A stretch of DNA of 64,000 nt. Source: Kordia sp050633145 (GTDB lineage Bacteria > Bacteroidota > Bacteroidia > Flavobacteriales > Flavobacteriaceae). Shown here in pieces: positions 43,453-53,156 of the stretch. The position numbers and the translations under genes were made by a program. Position 1 is the first letter of the stretch, and every line of letters starts with the position of its first letter. The notes beneath the pieces are model-generated. The model did not search any database. It was not told the DNA's origin and saw only the letters and a program-made list of their open reading frames with translations. The stretch covers positions 1-64,000 of the forward strand of contig NZ_JBOEFY010000076.1 in NCBI RefSeq assembly GCF_050633145.1, read 5' to 3'.

Positions 43453-44793
43453 GTGCAAAAACAACGATTGGTCATATTAGGAGCAGGAGAAAGTGGTGTA
43501 GGAACCGCGATTTTAGGAAAGAAAGAAAGCTATGATGTATTTGTTTCAGACAAATCAGTTGTAAAAGAAAATTACAAAAACGTTCTGAATCAGTTTGAAA
43601 TTGAATGGGAAGAACAGCAGCATACGGAAGCAAAAATTTTCAATGCTGATGTTGTAATGAAAAGCCCAGGGATTCCAGATACAATTCCTTTAGTGAAAGA
43701 ATTAAAAGCAAGGGGAATTGCGGTGATTTCTGAAATCGAATTTGCAGTACAATTTACAGATGCAACGATTGTAGGGATTACAGGAAGTAACGGAAAAACA
43801 ACAACGACAATGTTAGCGCATCATGTATTAAAGCAAGGTGAATTAAATGTTGGAGTTGCAGGAAATATGGGAGACAGTTTTGCAAAGCAAGTTGCAGAGC
43901 AATCTTATGATACATATGTGTTGGAATTAAGCAGTTTTCAGTTAGATGGAATCATTGATTTCAATCCGCACATTGCGATCATTACCAACATTACGCCCGA
44001 TCATTTAGATCGATACGATTACAAGTTTGAAAACTATATCGCTTCAAAATTTAGAGTTGCGATGAATCAAACAGAAAAGGATTATCTCATTTATGATGCA
44101 GATGATGAAGTCGTTGTGGAAGGACTAAAAACACACAAAATAAAATCGACATTAATACCATTTTCACTCAAAAATAAGCTAGAAAATGGTGCGTATATAG
44201 AAGACAAAAATATAATACTAACGATACAAAATAAGACAATAACTATGCCGACGGACTCGCTAGCACTAGAAGGACAACACAATGTGAAAAACGCAATGGC
44301 AGCTTCTGCAGTAGCACAACTATTAAACATCAGAAAACAAACCATACGTGAAAGTATGTCAGGATTTCAAGGTGTAGAACATCGCTTGGAAAAAGTGTTA
44401 AAAATTCAAAATGTTCAGTACATCAACGATTCCAAAGCAACGAATATCAACGCAACCTATTATGCGCTAGAAAGCATGACAACGCAAACCGTTTGGATTG
44501 TTGGAGGTGTTGACAAAGGAAACGATTACTCAGATTTATTACCGTTAGTACACGAAAAAGTAAAAGCAATAGTTTGCTTAGGAGTTGATAACTCAAAAAT
44601 AATAGAATCGTTTGGTAGAGTTGCAGACTTAATGGTAGAAACTACTTCTATGGATGAAGCGGTGAAAATTTCACACAAAATCGCAGAAAAAGGAGATAAT
44701 GTATTATTGTCACCAGCGTGTGCAAGTTTCGATTTATTCGAAAACTATGAAGAGCGAGGAAAGCAATTCAAAGCAGCAGTAAGAAACCTATAA
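43453..44793 (+). CDS. murD: MurD, UDP-MurNAc-L-alanine:D-glutamate ligase
   Basis: Adds D-Glu to the stem peptide. 446 residues from a GTG codon. N-terminal GAGESGVG (10-17), ATP-binding GSNGKTTTT (111-119), and further Mur ligase segments NITPDHLDRYD, GVEHRLE and NDSKATN. Preceded by the mraY-murD spacer. Confidence 0.96.
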   Translation: MQKQRLVILGAGESGVGTAILGKKESYDVFVSDKSVVKENYKNVLNQFEIEWEEQQHTEAKIFNADVVMKSPGIPDTIPLVKELKARGIAVISEIEFAVQFTDATIVGITGSNGKTTTTMLAHHVLKQGELNVGVAGNMGDSFAKQVAEQSYDTYVLELSSFQLDGIIDFNPHIAIITNITPDHLDRYDYKFENYIASKFRVAMNQTEKDYLIYDADDEVVVEGLKTHKIKSTLIPFSLKNKLENGAYIEDKNIILTIQNKTITMPTDSLALEGQHNVKNAMAASAVAQLLNIRKQTIRESMSGFQGVEHRLEKVLKIQNVQYINDSKATNINATYYALESMTTQTVWIVGGVDKGNDYSDLLPLVHEKVKAIVCLGVDNSKIIESFGRVADLMVETTSMDEAVKISHKIAEKGDNVLLSPACASFDLFENYEERGKQFKAAVRNL

Positions 44794-44845
44794 TGTTGAA
44801 ATTATAAATGCTTAATATAAAATTTTAATTGTAATTTTTTTTAAT

Positions 44846-44915
44846 AACAAATAACAAATAACAAATAACAAATAACAAATAACAAATAACAAATAACAAA
44901 CAACAGACAACAAAT
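44846..44915 (+). repeat. Heptamer tandem repeat up to the ftsW start
   Basis: Ten units of aacaaat, of which the first seven are perfect (44846-44894), then aacaaac, aacagac and a last perfect aacaaat ending at 44915. The ftsW ATG is at 44917. The array therefore makes up the whole translation initiation region. Confidence 0.9.
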
Positions 44916-44916
44916 A

Positions 44917-46119
44917 ATGAATACCATCTTTAAAAACATAAAAGGAGATAGAGCGCTTTGGGCAGTAGTTGCCTTACTAGCGCTATTCTCGTTTTTACCT
45001 GTATATAGCGCAAGTAGCAACTTAGCGTATTTATATGGAGATGGAAATACGTTAAAATTCTTAGTAAAACATGCATCGCATTTATTTCTAGGATTTGCCA
45101 TTATATATGGAGTGCATCGCATGCCATATCACTATTTCAAAGGCTTGTCTATCATAATGTTGCCAATAGTTTTGTTCTTTCTAATCTATACGCTAGCACA
45201 AGGCACAACAATTGGAGGAGCAAATGCAAGTCGCTGGATGCGCATTCCTTTTGTGGGAATCAAATTTCAAACATCCACATTGGCAAGTGTTGTTTTAATG
45301 ATTTATGTAGCACGATATCTATCAAAAATAAAAGACAAAGTCGTTACGTTTAAAGAAACAATTTTACCGCTTTGGGTTCCAGTGTTTATCATAGTTGGGT
45401 TGATATTACCCGCAAACTTTTCAACCACAGCAATCATCTTTTCAATGGTGTTAATGTTGTGTTTTTTGGGAGGTTATCCGTGGAAATACCTCTTAATGGT
45501 AGTGGGTTCAGGAATAATTGGATTGCTATTATTTATTGTGATTGGAAGAGCAATTCCAGGACCAATACAGGTGAAAATACAAACATGGGAAAATCGTGTT
45601 TCTAACTATTGGAGTGGAAATGTAAAAGAAAATAACGAAGGGAATTACCAAATAGATCGCGCTAAGATTGCGATTGCAAGCGGAGGTGTTCTTGGAGTTG
45701 GCTCAGGAAAGAGCGTTATGAAAAACTTATTGCCGCAAAGTGCGTCTGACTTTATATATGCAATCATTGTAGAAGAATATGGTTTAGTAGGAGGTTTATC
45801 GTTACTCTTTCTGTACATGTTATTACTTTTTCGGATTGTAATTGTAGCGCACAAGGCAGATACAATATTTGGAAAATTACTCGCCATTGGTGTCGGATTG
45901 CCTATCGTATTTCAGGCACTCATCAACATGGCAGTTGCGGTAGAATTATTTCCAGTAACAGGGCAAACCTTACCGCTAATCAGTAGTGGAGGAACCTCAA
46001 TTTGGATGACATGTTTAGCTATCGGAATTGTGTTAAGTGTAAGTAAAAAGCGAGAAGAAATATTAGAACAAAAAGAAAAGGACGAAAATCCGTTGGCGGT
46101 TTTGAGTGAAGCACTTTGA
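44917..46119 (+). CDS. ftsW: FtsW, septal peptidoglycan glycosyltransferase
   Basis: SEDS-family polymerase working with FtsI at the septum. 400 residues with about ten membrane helices. Family segments visible include GGANASRWMRIPFVGIKFQ, ASGGVLGVGSGKS, DFIYAIIVEEYG and LISSGGTS. No Shine-Dalgarno sequence; the start codon directly follows a heptamer array. A cytoplasmic Lys/Glu-rich tail ends the protein. Confidence 0.95.
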   Translation: MNTIFKNIKGDRALWAVVALLALFSFLPVYSASSNLAYLYGDGNTLKFLVKHASHLFLGFAIIYGVHRMPYHYFKGLSIIMLPIVLFFLIYTLAQGTTIGGANASRWMRIPFVGIKFQTSTLASVVLMIYVARYLSKIKDKVVTFKETILPLWVPVFIIVGLILPANFSTTAIIFSMVLMLCFLGGYPWKYLLMVVGSGIIGLLLFIVIGRAIPGPIQVKIQTWENRVSNYWSGNVKENNEGNYQIDRAKIAIASGGVLGVGSGKSVMKNLLPQSASDFIYAIIVEEYGLVGGLSLLFLYMLLLFRIVIVAHKADTIFGKLLAIGVGLPIVFQALINMAVAVELFPVTGQTLPLISSGGTSIWMTCLAIGIVLSVSKKREEILEQKEKDENPLAVLSEAL

Positions 46120-46131
46120 TTTTAGATTGTT

Positions 46132-46150
46132 GATTTACGATTTTTGATTT
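46132..46150. repeat. 19-bp inverted repeat, left copy
   Basis: gatttacgatttttgattt, perfect reverse complement of 46609-46627. The pair encloses the four-helix-bundle gene in the middle of the dcw cluster. Confidence 0.8.
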
Positions 46151-46155
46151 GAAAT

Positions 46156-46506
46156 ATGAAAGAGATTTTGAAAAATAGAACTAAAAGGTTTGCTTCAGAT
46201 TGTTGGAAGCTATGTTCTAAATTTCCAATCTCAAGAGAGTATAATGCGTATTGTAATCAATTGATACGATGTTCATCATCAGTTGGAGCTAATTATAGAG
46301 CAGCTTGTAGAGCTAAATCAAAAGCTGACTTTATATATAAATTAAAAATAGTAGAAGAAGAAGCAGACGAGAGCATGTATTTTTTGGAATTATTTTCTGA
46401 GATAACAGATAAAGAAAAAAATGAAATAAATCGTTTGCACAAAGAAGCTAATGAAATTTTATCAATCATAATTTCGTCAATAAAGACAATAAAAAGTCGC
46501 AAATAA
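46156..46506 (+). CDS. Four-helix-bundle protein (S23/IVS type)
   Basis: 116 residues, all helical: KRFASDCWKLCSKFPISREY, CNQLIRCSSSVGANYRAACRA, KSKADFIYKLKIVEEEADESMYFLEL and a final NEILSIIISSIKTIKSR helix. This is the family found in intervening sequences of 23S rRNA genes and related to the Avd accessory proteins of diversity-generating retroelements. Function is unknown; no reverse transcriptase is nearby. It is not part of the standard dcw set, sits between ftsW and murG, and is flanked by a 19-bp inverted repeat, so it looks inserted. Confidence 0.85.
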   Translation: MKEILKNRTKRFASDCWKLCSKFPISREYNAYCNQLIRCSSSVGANYRAACRAKSKADFIYKLKIVEEEADESMYFLELFSEITDKEKNEINRLHKEANEILSIIISSIKTIKSRK

Positions 46507-46608
46507 TAAATAATCATAAAGAATAGTTTTTATAAATAGCGCAAGAGTAAGTAGAAATAAAAAAACAAAATATAATTAGCGAAAAGACAGCAAAAAGTCA
46601 CAAATCGT

Positions 46609-46627
46609 AAATCAAAAATCGTAAATC
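46609..46627. repeat. 19-bp inverted repeat, right copy
   Basis: aaatcaaaaatcgtaaatc, the reverse complement of 46132-46150. A further aaatcgtaaatc stands directly before it, so the word is also repeated in tandem up to the murG ATG at 46632. Confidence 0.8.
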
Positions 46628-46631
46628 GAAA

Positions 46632-47732
46632 ATGAACAAGCAATCATACAAAATCATACTATCAGGTGGTGGAACAGGCGGACATATCTATCCTGCGATT
46701 GCGATTGCGAACGAATTAAAAAAACGCTATCCAGAATCAGAGTTTCTATTTGTAGGTGCTAAAGATCGAATGGAAATGGAAAAAGTACCACAAGCAGGAT
46801 ACAAAATTGAAGGTTTGTGGATTTCAGGATTGCAACGAAAATTAACATTAAAAAACATGATGTTTCCGTTCAAGCTCATAAGTAGTTTGATGAAGTCGAG
46901 AAAAATTGTCAAAAAATTCAAGCCAGATGTCGTAATCGGTACTGGCGGATTTGCAAGTGGACCTTTGCTAAAAATTGCATCAGGAAGAAAAATACCTGCA
47001 TTAATTCAAGAACAGAATTCGTATGCAGGTAAAACAAACAAATGGTTAGCAAAGCAAGTGCAAAAAATATGTGTTGCGTATGATAACATGGAGCGCTTCT
47101 TTCCAAACGAAAAAATTATAAAAACTGGAAATCCTGTACGACAAGATTTATTAGAAATAACAAGTAAAAGAACAGAAGCAAAAGCATTCTTTCAGTTAAA
47201 AGAAAATACAAAAACGGTATTAATTATTGGTGGAAGTTTGGGTGCAAGAAGAGTCAATCAATTAATAGAAAAAGAATTGAATTTCTTCAAAGATCAAAAT
47301 GTGCAATTGATCTGGCAATGCGGAAAATTCTATTACGAACACTATAAAAAACACAACGAATTGGCGCATGTACAAGTGCATCAATTTGTCAATAAAATGG
47401 ACTTGGCGTATGCTGCTGCAGATGTGATCATTTCACGCGCAGGCGCAAGTTCGGTATCGGAATTATGTATTGTAGGGAAACCTGTAATCTTTATTCCGTC
47501 GCCAAATGTAGCAGAAGATCATCAAACGAAAAATGCATTGGCAATCACAGAGAAAAATGCAGGAATCTTAATTAGAGAAAGTGAATTAGATGCACAGTTT
47601 GAAACAACATTTGAAGCATTAATCCAATCAGAAGAAAAACAAGCTGATTTAGGAAAAAAAATAAAAGAATTAGCATTGCCAGACGCAACATTGCGAATTG
47701 TAGATGAAGTTGAAAAATTATTGAATACGTAG
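46632..47732 (+). CDS. murG: MurG, lipid II synthase
   Basis: Adds GlcNAc to lipid I at the inner face of the membrane. 366 residues; GGGTGGHIYP is at 12-21, GGSLGARRVNQ and the SRAGASSVSELC segment bind UDP-GlcNAc. The next gene starts four bases after the stop. Confidence 0.96.
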   Translation: MNKQSYKIILSGGGTGGHIYPAIAIANELKKRYPESEFLFVGAKDRMEMEKVPQAGYKIEGLWISGLQRKLTLKNMMFPFKLISSLMKSRKIVKKFKPDVVIGTGGFASGPLLKIASGRKIPALIQEQNSYAGKTNKWLAKQVQKICVAYDNMERFFPNEKIIKTGNPVRQDLLEITSKRTEAKAFFQLKENTKTVLIIGGSLGARRVNQLIEKELNFFKDQNVQLIWQCGKFYYEHYKKHNELAHVQVHQFVNKMDLAYAAADVIISRAGASSVSELCIVGKPVIFIPSPNVAEDHQTKNALAITEKNAGILIRESELDAQFETTFEALIQSEEKQADLGKKIKELALPDATLRIVDEVEKLLNT

Positions 47733-47736
47733 AAGA

Positions 47737-49089
47737 GTGAATTTAAATAGTATACATAACGTTTATTTTGTAGGCATTGGCGGAATCGGAATGTCTGCCT
47801 TGGCACGCTATTTTAAATTCAATAATAAAAATGTAGCGGGTTACGACAAAACCAAAACTGAAATCACAAACGGTTTGGAAGCACTTGGAATTAAAGTTTC
47901 CACGAAAGACGATGTGGCAGAAATTCCTGCGGAATATCTCAACAAAGAAAACACGATCATCATTTATACGCCTGCTGTTCCGAGTTCGCATGCCGAATTA
48001 ACCTATTTCCGTGAAAACGATTTCAACATATACAAAAGAGCAGAAGTACTTGGGTTAATTACAAAAGATACTTTCTGTTTGGGAGTTGCAGGAACACATG
48101 GAAAAACCACAACATCTAGCATTTTAGGACATTTGTTGGCGGAATCGGGAGTAGATGTAACCGCTTTTTTAGGTGGAATTGCAGAAAATTACAACTCTAA
48201 TTTAATCCTAAAAGGAAATGAAATAACTGTTGTAGAAGCAGATGAGTTTGATCGTTCGTTTTTACAGCTTTCGCCAGATATTGCTTGCATCACATCAACC
48301 GATGCAGATCATTTAGATATCTACGGAGAAAAAGAAGCATTGTTAGATTCGTTTATCGAATTTACCAAATGCATCAAGCCAAACGGAAAATTATTAGTAC
48401 AAGAAGATATTCAGTTAGATGGAATCACTTATGGATTTAAAGAAACATCTAACTATCATATAAAAAACATTCACATACAAAATGGAGCGTATGTGTTTGA
48501 CATAGTAACACCATTGAGAGTCATTGAAGACATTCAATTTTATTTGCCCGGACGACACAACTTGTTAAACGGTCTAGTAGCTTTCGCGATGGCGGACATT
48601 ATAGGTACCCCAGCCGACCGCCTCGCCAAAGCTTTGGGAACTTTTACAGGAGTAAAGCGAAGATTTTCCTATCAAATTAAAACGGAAGATTTTGTCTTTA
48701 TTGATGATTATGCGCATCATCCAACAGAAATAAATGCATTGCATCAAGCGGTACGTGAAATGTATCCTGAAAAAAAAATAACAGCAATATTTCAACCGCA
48801 TTTATTCAGTAGGACAAAAGATTTTGCAGATGAATTTGCGGAAAGTCTAGCGCAGTTTGATGAACTAATTTTATTAGAGATCTATCCCGCAAGGGAAAAA
48901 CCAATTTCAGGGATTACGTCAAGTTGGTTGCTGGATAAAATAAAAAATGACCAAAAACAATTGGTTGCAAAAGAAAATTTGATCGATCATATTTCGGGCA
49001 TTTCAACAGATGTTTTAGTAACTGTTGGTGCTGGAGATATTGGAGCAGAAGTAGTAAAAATTAAAAATTTATTTACAATTGAACATTAA
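47737..49089 (+). CDS. murC: MurC, UDP-MurNAc:L-alanine ligase
   Basis: First amino acid ligase of the stem peptide. 450 residues from a GTG codon, GIGGIGMS at 13-20 and ATP-binding AGTHGKTTT at 118-126; EADEFDRSFL and DDYAHHPTEI are further family segments. The 3' end overlaps ftsQ by 11 bases. Confidence 0.96.
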   Translation: MNLNSIHNVYFVGIGGIGMSALARYFKFNNKNVAGYDKTKTEITNGLEALGIKVSTKDDVAEIPAEYLNKENTIIIYTPAVPSSHAELTYFRENDFNIYKRAEVLGLITKDTFCLGVAGTHGKTTTSSILGHLLAESGVDVTAFLGGIAENYNSNLILKGNEITVVEADEFDRSFLQLSPDIACITSTDADHLDIYGEKEALLDSFIEFTKCIKPNGKLLVQEDIQLDGITYGFKETSNYHIKNIHIQNGAYVFDIVTPLRVIEDIQFYLPGRHNLLNGLVAFAMADIIGTPADRLAKALGTFTGVKRRFSYQIKTEDFVFIDDYAHHPTEINALHQAVREMYPEKKITAIFQPHLFSRTKDFADEFAESLAQFDELILLEIYPAREKPISGITSSWLLDKIKNDQKQLVAKENLIDHISGISTDVLVTVGAGDIGAEVVKIKNLFTIEH

Positions 49090-49798
49090 TTGGAATCTCA
49101 TAAAAGGAATTGCAATTGTCGCAATATTGATCTTTCTATATGCCTTTTCGGCGAATAGAAATGCAACGCGTACCATTGAAAATCCAGACATAAAGTTCCT
49201 CGAAAGAGAGCAAGATTTCATTACGCGAGCGATGGTTAATAAATTGTTAATACAAAAAACAGATACGGTTACGAACGTACGAAAAGAACAACTAGATTTG
49301 GATGTTCTAGAGGAACGTTTACTGGCGAATGAAATGATTCAAGATGCAGAAGTGTATCTGTCTGTAAATGGGACTCTTGGTGCGAAAATTAAACAGCGAA
49401 CACCAATTGCACGTATCGCAACAAAAGACTCTTATTACATCGATTCTGAAGGGAAGGCTATGCCTTTGTCTTCGGTTTCTGCTGCTAGAGTTCCATTTGT
49501 GGAAGGAAAAGTGGATAAAAAAGAGTTGCAAAACATATATGTACTGGCAACATATATTGCTAAAGATGACTTCTTAAAAAAGAATGTGATCTCCATAGTA
49601 CAAAATGAAAACAAAACATTCAATCTAAAATTAAGAACGAATGATTTTGTTGTGCTATTTGGCAACATAAAAAATATAGAGATGAAGGTGAATAATCTGA
49701 AAGCGTTTTACAAAAAAGCAACAAAAGACAAAACGTTGAATGATTATGCAAAAGTTGATTTAAAATTTACCAATCAGGTAGTGTGCACCAAAAAATAA
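49079..49798 (+). CDS. ftsQ: FtsQ/DivIB-like division protein
   Basis: 239 residues from a TTG codon inside the end of murC. One membrane helix (about 8-24, LIKGIAIVAILIFLYAF), then a periplasmic part with a POTRA-like stretch (DFITRAMVNKLLIQK, LLANEMIQDAEVYLSVNGTLGAKIKQRTPIARI, YYIDSEGKAMPLS). Identified by position and this pattern. Confidence 0.9.
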   Translation: MNINWNLIKGIAIVAILIFLYAFSANRNATRTIENPDIKFLEREQDFITRAMVNKLLIQKTDTVTNVRKEQLDLDVLEERLLANEMIQDAEVYLSVNGTLGAKIKQRTPIARIATKDSYYIDSEGKAMPLSSVSAARVPFVEGKVDKKELQNIYVLATYIAKDDFLKKNVISIVQNENKTFNLKLRTNDFVVLFGNIKNIEMKVNNLKAFYKKATKDKTLNDYAKVDLKFTNQVVCTKK

Positions 49799-49801
49799 GT
49801 C

Positions 49802-51160
49802 ATGGAAAACAATAACATCGCAGTAGGATTAGATATAGGAACCACAAAGATTGTGGCAATGATTGGGCGAAGAAATGAATACGGTAAGCTCGAAATTCTT
49901 GGAGTAGGAAAATCCAAGAGTCTCGGTGTGCATCGTGGTGTCGTAAATAATATTACACAAACGATTCAATCCATACAACAAGCAGTTCAAGGAGCAGAAA
50001 CAGATTCTTCCGATTATAAAATAACGGAAGTTGTGGTTGGAATTGCAGGACAACACATTCGTAGTTTACAACACAGCGATTACATTACACGTGCCAATGC
50101 AGATGAAGTAATTGATGAAGCTGATATTGATTTATTAATCAATCAAGTATATAAATTGGTGATGCTTCCTGGAGAAGAAATCATTCATGTGCTTCCGCAA
50201 GAATATAAAGTAGATGGGCAAGCAGAAATTAAAGAACCAATTGGAATGTATGGCGGACGACTAGAAGCAAATTTCCATGTAGTTGTGGGACAAGTTTCTT
50301 CAATCAGAAATATTGGTCGTTGCGTTAAAAGTTCTGGATTGGATCTGGCAGGAATTACGCTAGAACCGTTAGCATCCGCGAATGCTGTATTAAGTCAAGA
50401 AGAAAAAGAAGCAGGAGTTGCTTTAATTGATATAGGAGGTGGAACAACCGATTTAGCCATTTTTAAAGATGGAATCATTCGCCACACGGCAGTGATACCA
50501 TTTGGAGGAAATGTCATTACAGAAGATATCAAAGAAGGTTGCTCAATCATAGAAAAACAAGCAGAATTACTCAAAATAAAATTTGGATCTGCTTGGCCAG
50601 GAGAAAACAAAGACAACGAAATTGTCTCTATTCCTGGATTAAGAGGAAGAGAACCAAAAGAGATTACATTAAAGAATCTCTCAAAAATAATTCATGCACG
50701 TGTTGTTGAAATCGTAGAACAAGCGTACTTAGAAATTAAGAATTACGGACATGAAGAACAAAAGAAAAAACTAATTGCAGGAATTGTGTTGACAGGTGGC
50801 GGAAGTCAGTTAAATCACTTAAAGCAATTGGTTGAATACATTACCGGAATGGATACCCGAATTGGATATCCAAACGAACATCTAGCAGGCGATTCGGACC
50901 CAGATATGGCAAGTCCGTTATACGCAACTGCTGTTGGATTGGTAATGAACGCAGTAGAAAACCAATCAAAAGTTGTCGTCGAAGAAGAAGTTGTGGAATC
51001 ACCTACAGAAACAATTTCAGAAGCTGAATCAGCTCTCGAAGACAACGAAGAACATACCAATAACAGTGCTCCAATACAATCGGAACCAAAAAAAGAACGC
51101 AAGTCGATCTTTGAAAAATGGGCCGATAAGTTGAAAGATTTTTTAGATAACGCAGAATAA
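49802..51160 (+). CDS. ftsA: FtsA, actin-like division protein
   Basis: Tethers FtsZ to the membrane. 452 residues of actin fold: GLDIGTTKIVAMIG near the N-terminus, VALIDIGGGTTDLAIF for the phosphate loop, and VLTGGGSQL. The last residues (SIFEKWADKLKDFLDN) form the amphipathic membrane-binding helix, after an acidic linker. Confidence 0.96.
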   Translation: MENNNIAVGLDIGTTKIVAMIGRRNEYGKLEILGVGKSKSLGVHRGVVNNITQTIQSIQQAVQGAETDSSDYKITEVVVGIAGQHIRSLQHSDYITRANADEVIDEADIDLLINQVYKLVMLPGEEIIHVLPQEYKVDGQAEIKEPIGMYGGRLEANFHVVVGQVSSIRNIGRCVKSSGLDLAGITLEPLASANAVLSQEEKEAGVALIDIGGGTTDLAIFKDGIIRHTAVIPFGGNVITEDIKEGCSIIEKQAELLKIKFGSAWPGENKDNEIVSIPGLRGREPKEITLKNLSKIIHARVVEIVEQAYLEIKNYGHEEQKKKLIAGIVLTGGGSQLNHLKQLVEYITGMDTRIGYPNEHLAGDSDPDMASPLYATAVGLVMNAVENQSKVVVEEEVVESPTETISEAESALEDNEEHTNNSAPIQSEPKKERKSIFEKWADKLKDFLDNAE

Positions 51161-51182
51161 TAAAAAACCAGTTTTAAGAATT

Positions 51183-53123
51183 ATGAGTAGCAACACAGAA
51201 TTCGGAAACATTTCATTTGACTTACCAAAGAATCAGTCGAATGTAATAAAAGTGATCGGTGTAGGCGGTGGCGGAAGTAATGCCATCAACCACATGTTCC
51301 AACAAGGAATAAAAGGCGTAGACTTTGTGATTTGTAATACAGATTCACAAGCACTACAAAACAGTCCAGTGCCTAATAAAATACAATTAGGAGTCTCGTT
51401 GACGGAAGGACTTGGTGCAGGAGCCAATCCGGAAGTTGGAGAAAAGGCAGCCTTAGAAAGTATTGAAGATATTGGGATGATGCTCGATACCAATACAAAA
51501 ATGGTGTTTATCACTGCCGGAATGGGCGGTGGAACAGGAACAGGAGCTGCGCCAGTAATAGCAAAATTAGCCAAAGATAAAGATATACTTACCGTAGGTA
51601 TTGTAACGATTCCTTTTAAGTTTGAAGGAAGAATGCGTAATGCACAGGCACGTGTTGGAGTTGAAAAACTACGTTCGCATGTTGATTCGTTGATTGTAAT
51701 TAACAATGACAAACTAAGAGAAGTTTACGGAAACTTAGGATTTAAAGCAGGATTCTCTAAAGCAGATGAAGTACTTTCTACAGCTTCTAGAGGAATTGCA
51801 GAAGTAATAACGCATCACTACACGCAAAATATTGACTTGCGCGATGCGAAAACAGTGTTGTCTAATAGTGGAACAGCGATCATGGGATCTTCTAATGCTT
51901 CAGGTGCAAATCGTGCCAGCGAAGCCATTATGAAAGCCTTAGATTCTCCATTGTTGAATGATAACAAAATTGATGGAGCTAAAAACGTACTGTTGCTTAT
52001 CGTTTCTGGTTCAGAAGAAATAACGATTGATGAAATCGGAGAAATTAACGATCATATTCAAACCGAAGCTGGTGGTAGTGCAAACATTATTATGGGTGTT
52101 GGTGAAGATGAAACGTTGGAAGATGCTATTTCTGTAACCATTATTGCGACAGGTTTTGACGTAGATCAACAAGATGAAATCGTGAATACAGAATCTAAAA
52201 AAGTGATTCACACATTAGAAGACGATCAACCTGCAGTTCAAAATTTAACTCCAAAATCAACCTCAGTTGTAACGCCGACAATTCCGCCACAACCAGTTGA
52301 GGAAGTTGCACCAAAAAAGCCAGAAGTAATTCGTCATACATTGGTAGATGATACAGCAACGCTTAATTTGATTCCAACAACGGAACTCATTAAAAACATG
52401 AATGTTGTTTATGAAGAAGTGAAGGCGAGACAAGTTGAAGAAGAGTTTGTTATTACAACTTTGACTGATGAAATTAAGTCAATTGAGGTAAATGATCCTG
52501 AATTTGTAATTGCAGACGAAAAAGATGAGGAAGAAAACCAAATTTCTTTTACCTTTGACATGCCGTTAGCAAATACTGTACAGGAAGAAGCTCCAAAACA
52601 GGAAGAAAATGTAGTGAGATTTGACTTATCGTCAGAAGAAGTAAAGTCTATTGAGGTAAATGACCATGTAGAAGTGATTCCTGTGACAGAAGTTCATGAC
52701 AAAGGTGTCACACGTTACAGTTTAGACGACTATATGGATGAAGAATCGGCTTCAGAAAAAAATATTTCTCAAGCGGCTGAAGATGGTATAGTTTTTGAGA
52801 AGAAAATAGTCGAAACTCCGATTGAAGAAACTCCAGTTGCTGAAAGTACAGATCCTGTAAATAGCACTATTGAAGAGAGTTTAAAAAGTAGAACGGACGA
52901 ACGAAAGAGAAAGTTAAAAGAATTTAATTATAAATTCAATAACAATAATGTTAATCGTATTGAAGAAATTGAGAAACAGCCAGCTTATAAAAGAGCAGGT
53001 ATTGAACTTAACGAAGGCAAAACGGCTGACAATACTACTTCCCGAACCAGTTTAGGTACGGATAGTAATGATGATATGCAATTGAGAAATAACAATTCTT
53101 TCTTGCACGACAACGTTGACTAA
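51183..53123 (+). CDS. ftsZ: FtsZ with a long C-terminal linker
   Basis: Tubulin-like GTPase that forms the division ring. 646 residues, against about 380 in E. coli. The GTPase core (about 20-335) has GGGTGTG (115-121) and DLRDAKTVLSNSG for the T7 loop. The rest is an acidic low-complexity linker with a repeated KSIEVND motif, followed by the C-terminal segment LKEFNYKFNNNN...FLHDNVD. Long linkers are known in Bacteroidota FtsZ. A terminator follows. Confidence 0.96.
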   Translation: MSSNTEFGNISFDLPKNQSNVIKVIGVGGGGSNAINHMFQQGIKGVDFVICNTDSQALQNSPVPNKIQLGVSLTEGLGAGANPEVGEKAALESIEDIGMMLDTNTKMVFITAGMGGGTGTGAAPVIAKLAKDKDILTVGIVTIPFKFEGRMRNAQARVGVEKLRSHVDSLIVINNDKLREVYGNLGFKAGFSKADEVLSTASRGIAEVITHHYTQNIDLRDAKTVLSNSGTAIMGSSNASGANRASEAIMKALDSPLLNDNKIDGAKNVLLLIVSGSEEITIDEIGEINDHIQTEAGGSANIIMGVGEDETLEDAISVTIIATGFDVDQQDEIVNTESKKVIHTLEDDQPAVQNLTPKSTSVVTPTIPPQPVEEVAPKKPEVIRHTLVDDTATLNLIPTTELIKNMNVVYEEVKARQVEEEFVITTLTDEIKSIEVNDPEFVIADEKDEEENQISFTFDMPLANTVQEEAPKQEENVVRFDLSSEEVKSIEVNDHVEVIPVTEVHDKGVTRYSLDDYMDEESASEKNISQAAEDGIVFEKKIVETPIEETPVAESTDPVNSTIEESLKSRTDERKRKLKEFNYKFNNNNVNRIEEIEKQPAYKRAGIELNEGKTADNTTSRTSLGTDSNDDMQLRNNNSFLHDNVD

Positions 53124-53156
53124 TTAGATTTAGTACTATTATATATGTTTTTTTAG

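Noticed and set aside
44846..44915. Possibility of a CRISPR array before ftsW
   Set aside because: The units are 7-bp direct tandem repeats without spacers, not 24-40-bp repeats separated by unique spacers.
44841..45122. Minus-strand open frame with repeated LLFVICY residues before ftsW
   Set aside because: It is simply the translation of the heptamer DNA repeat and the reverse of ftsW codons.
46156..46506. Diversity-generating retroelement suggested by the Avd-like gene
   Set aside because: No reverse transcriptase, template repeat or variable-repeat gene is present nearby.
51233..51712. Minus-strand frame of 159 codons inside ftsZ
   Set aside because: A shadow of the GTPase core, rich in Ile/Pro/Ser as expected for antisense of such sequence.
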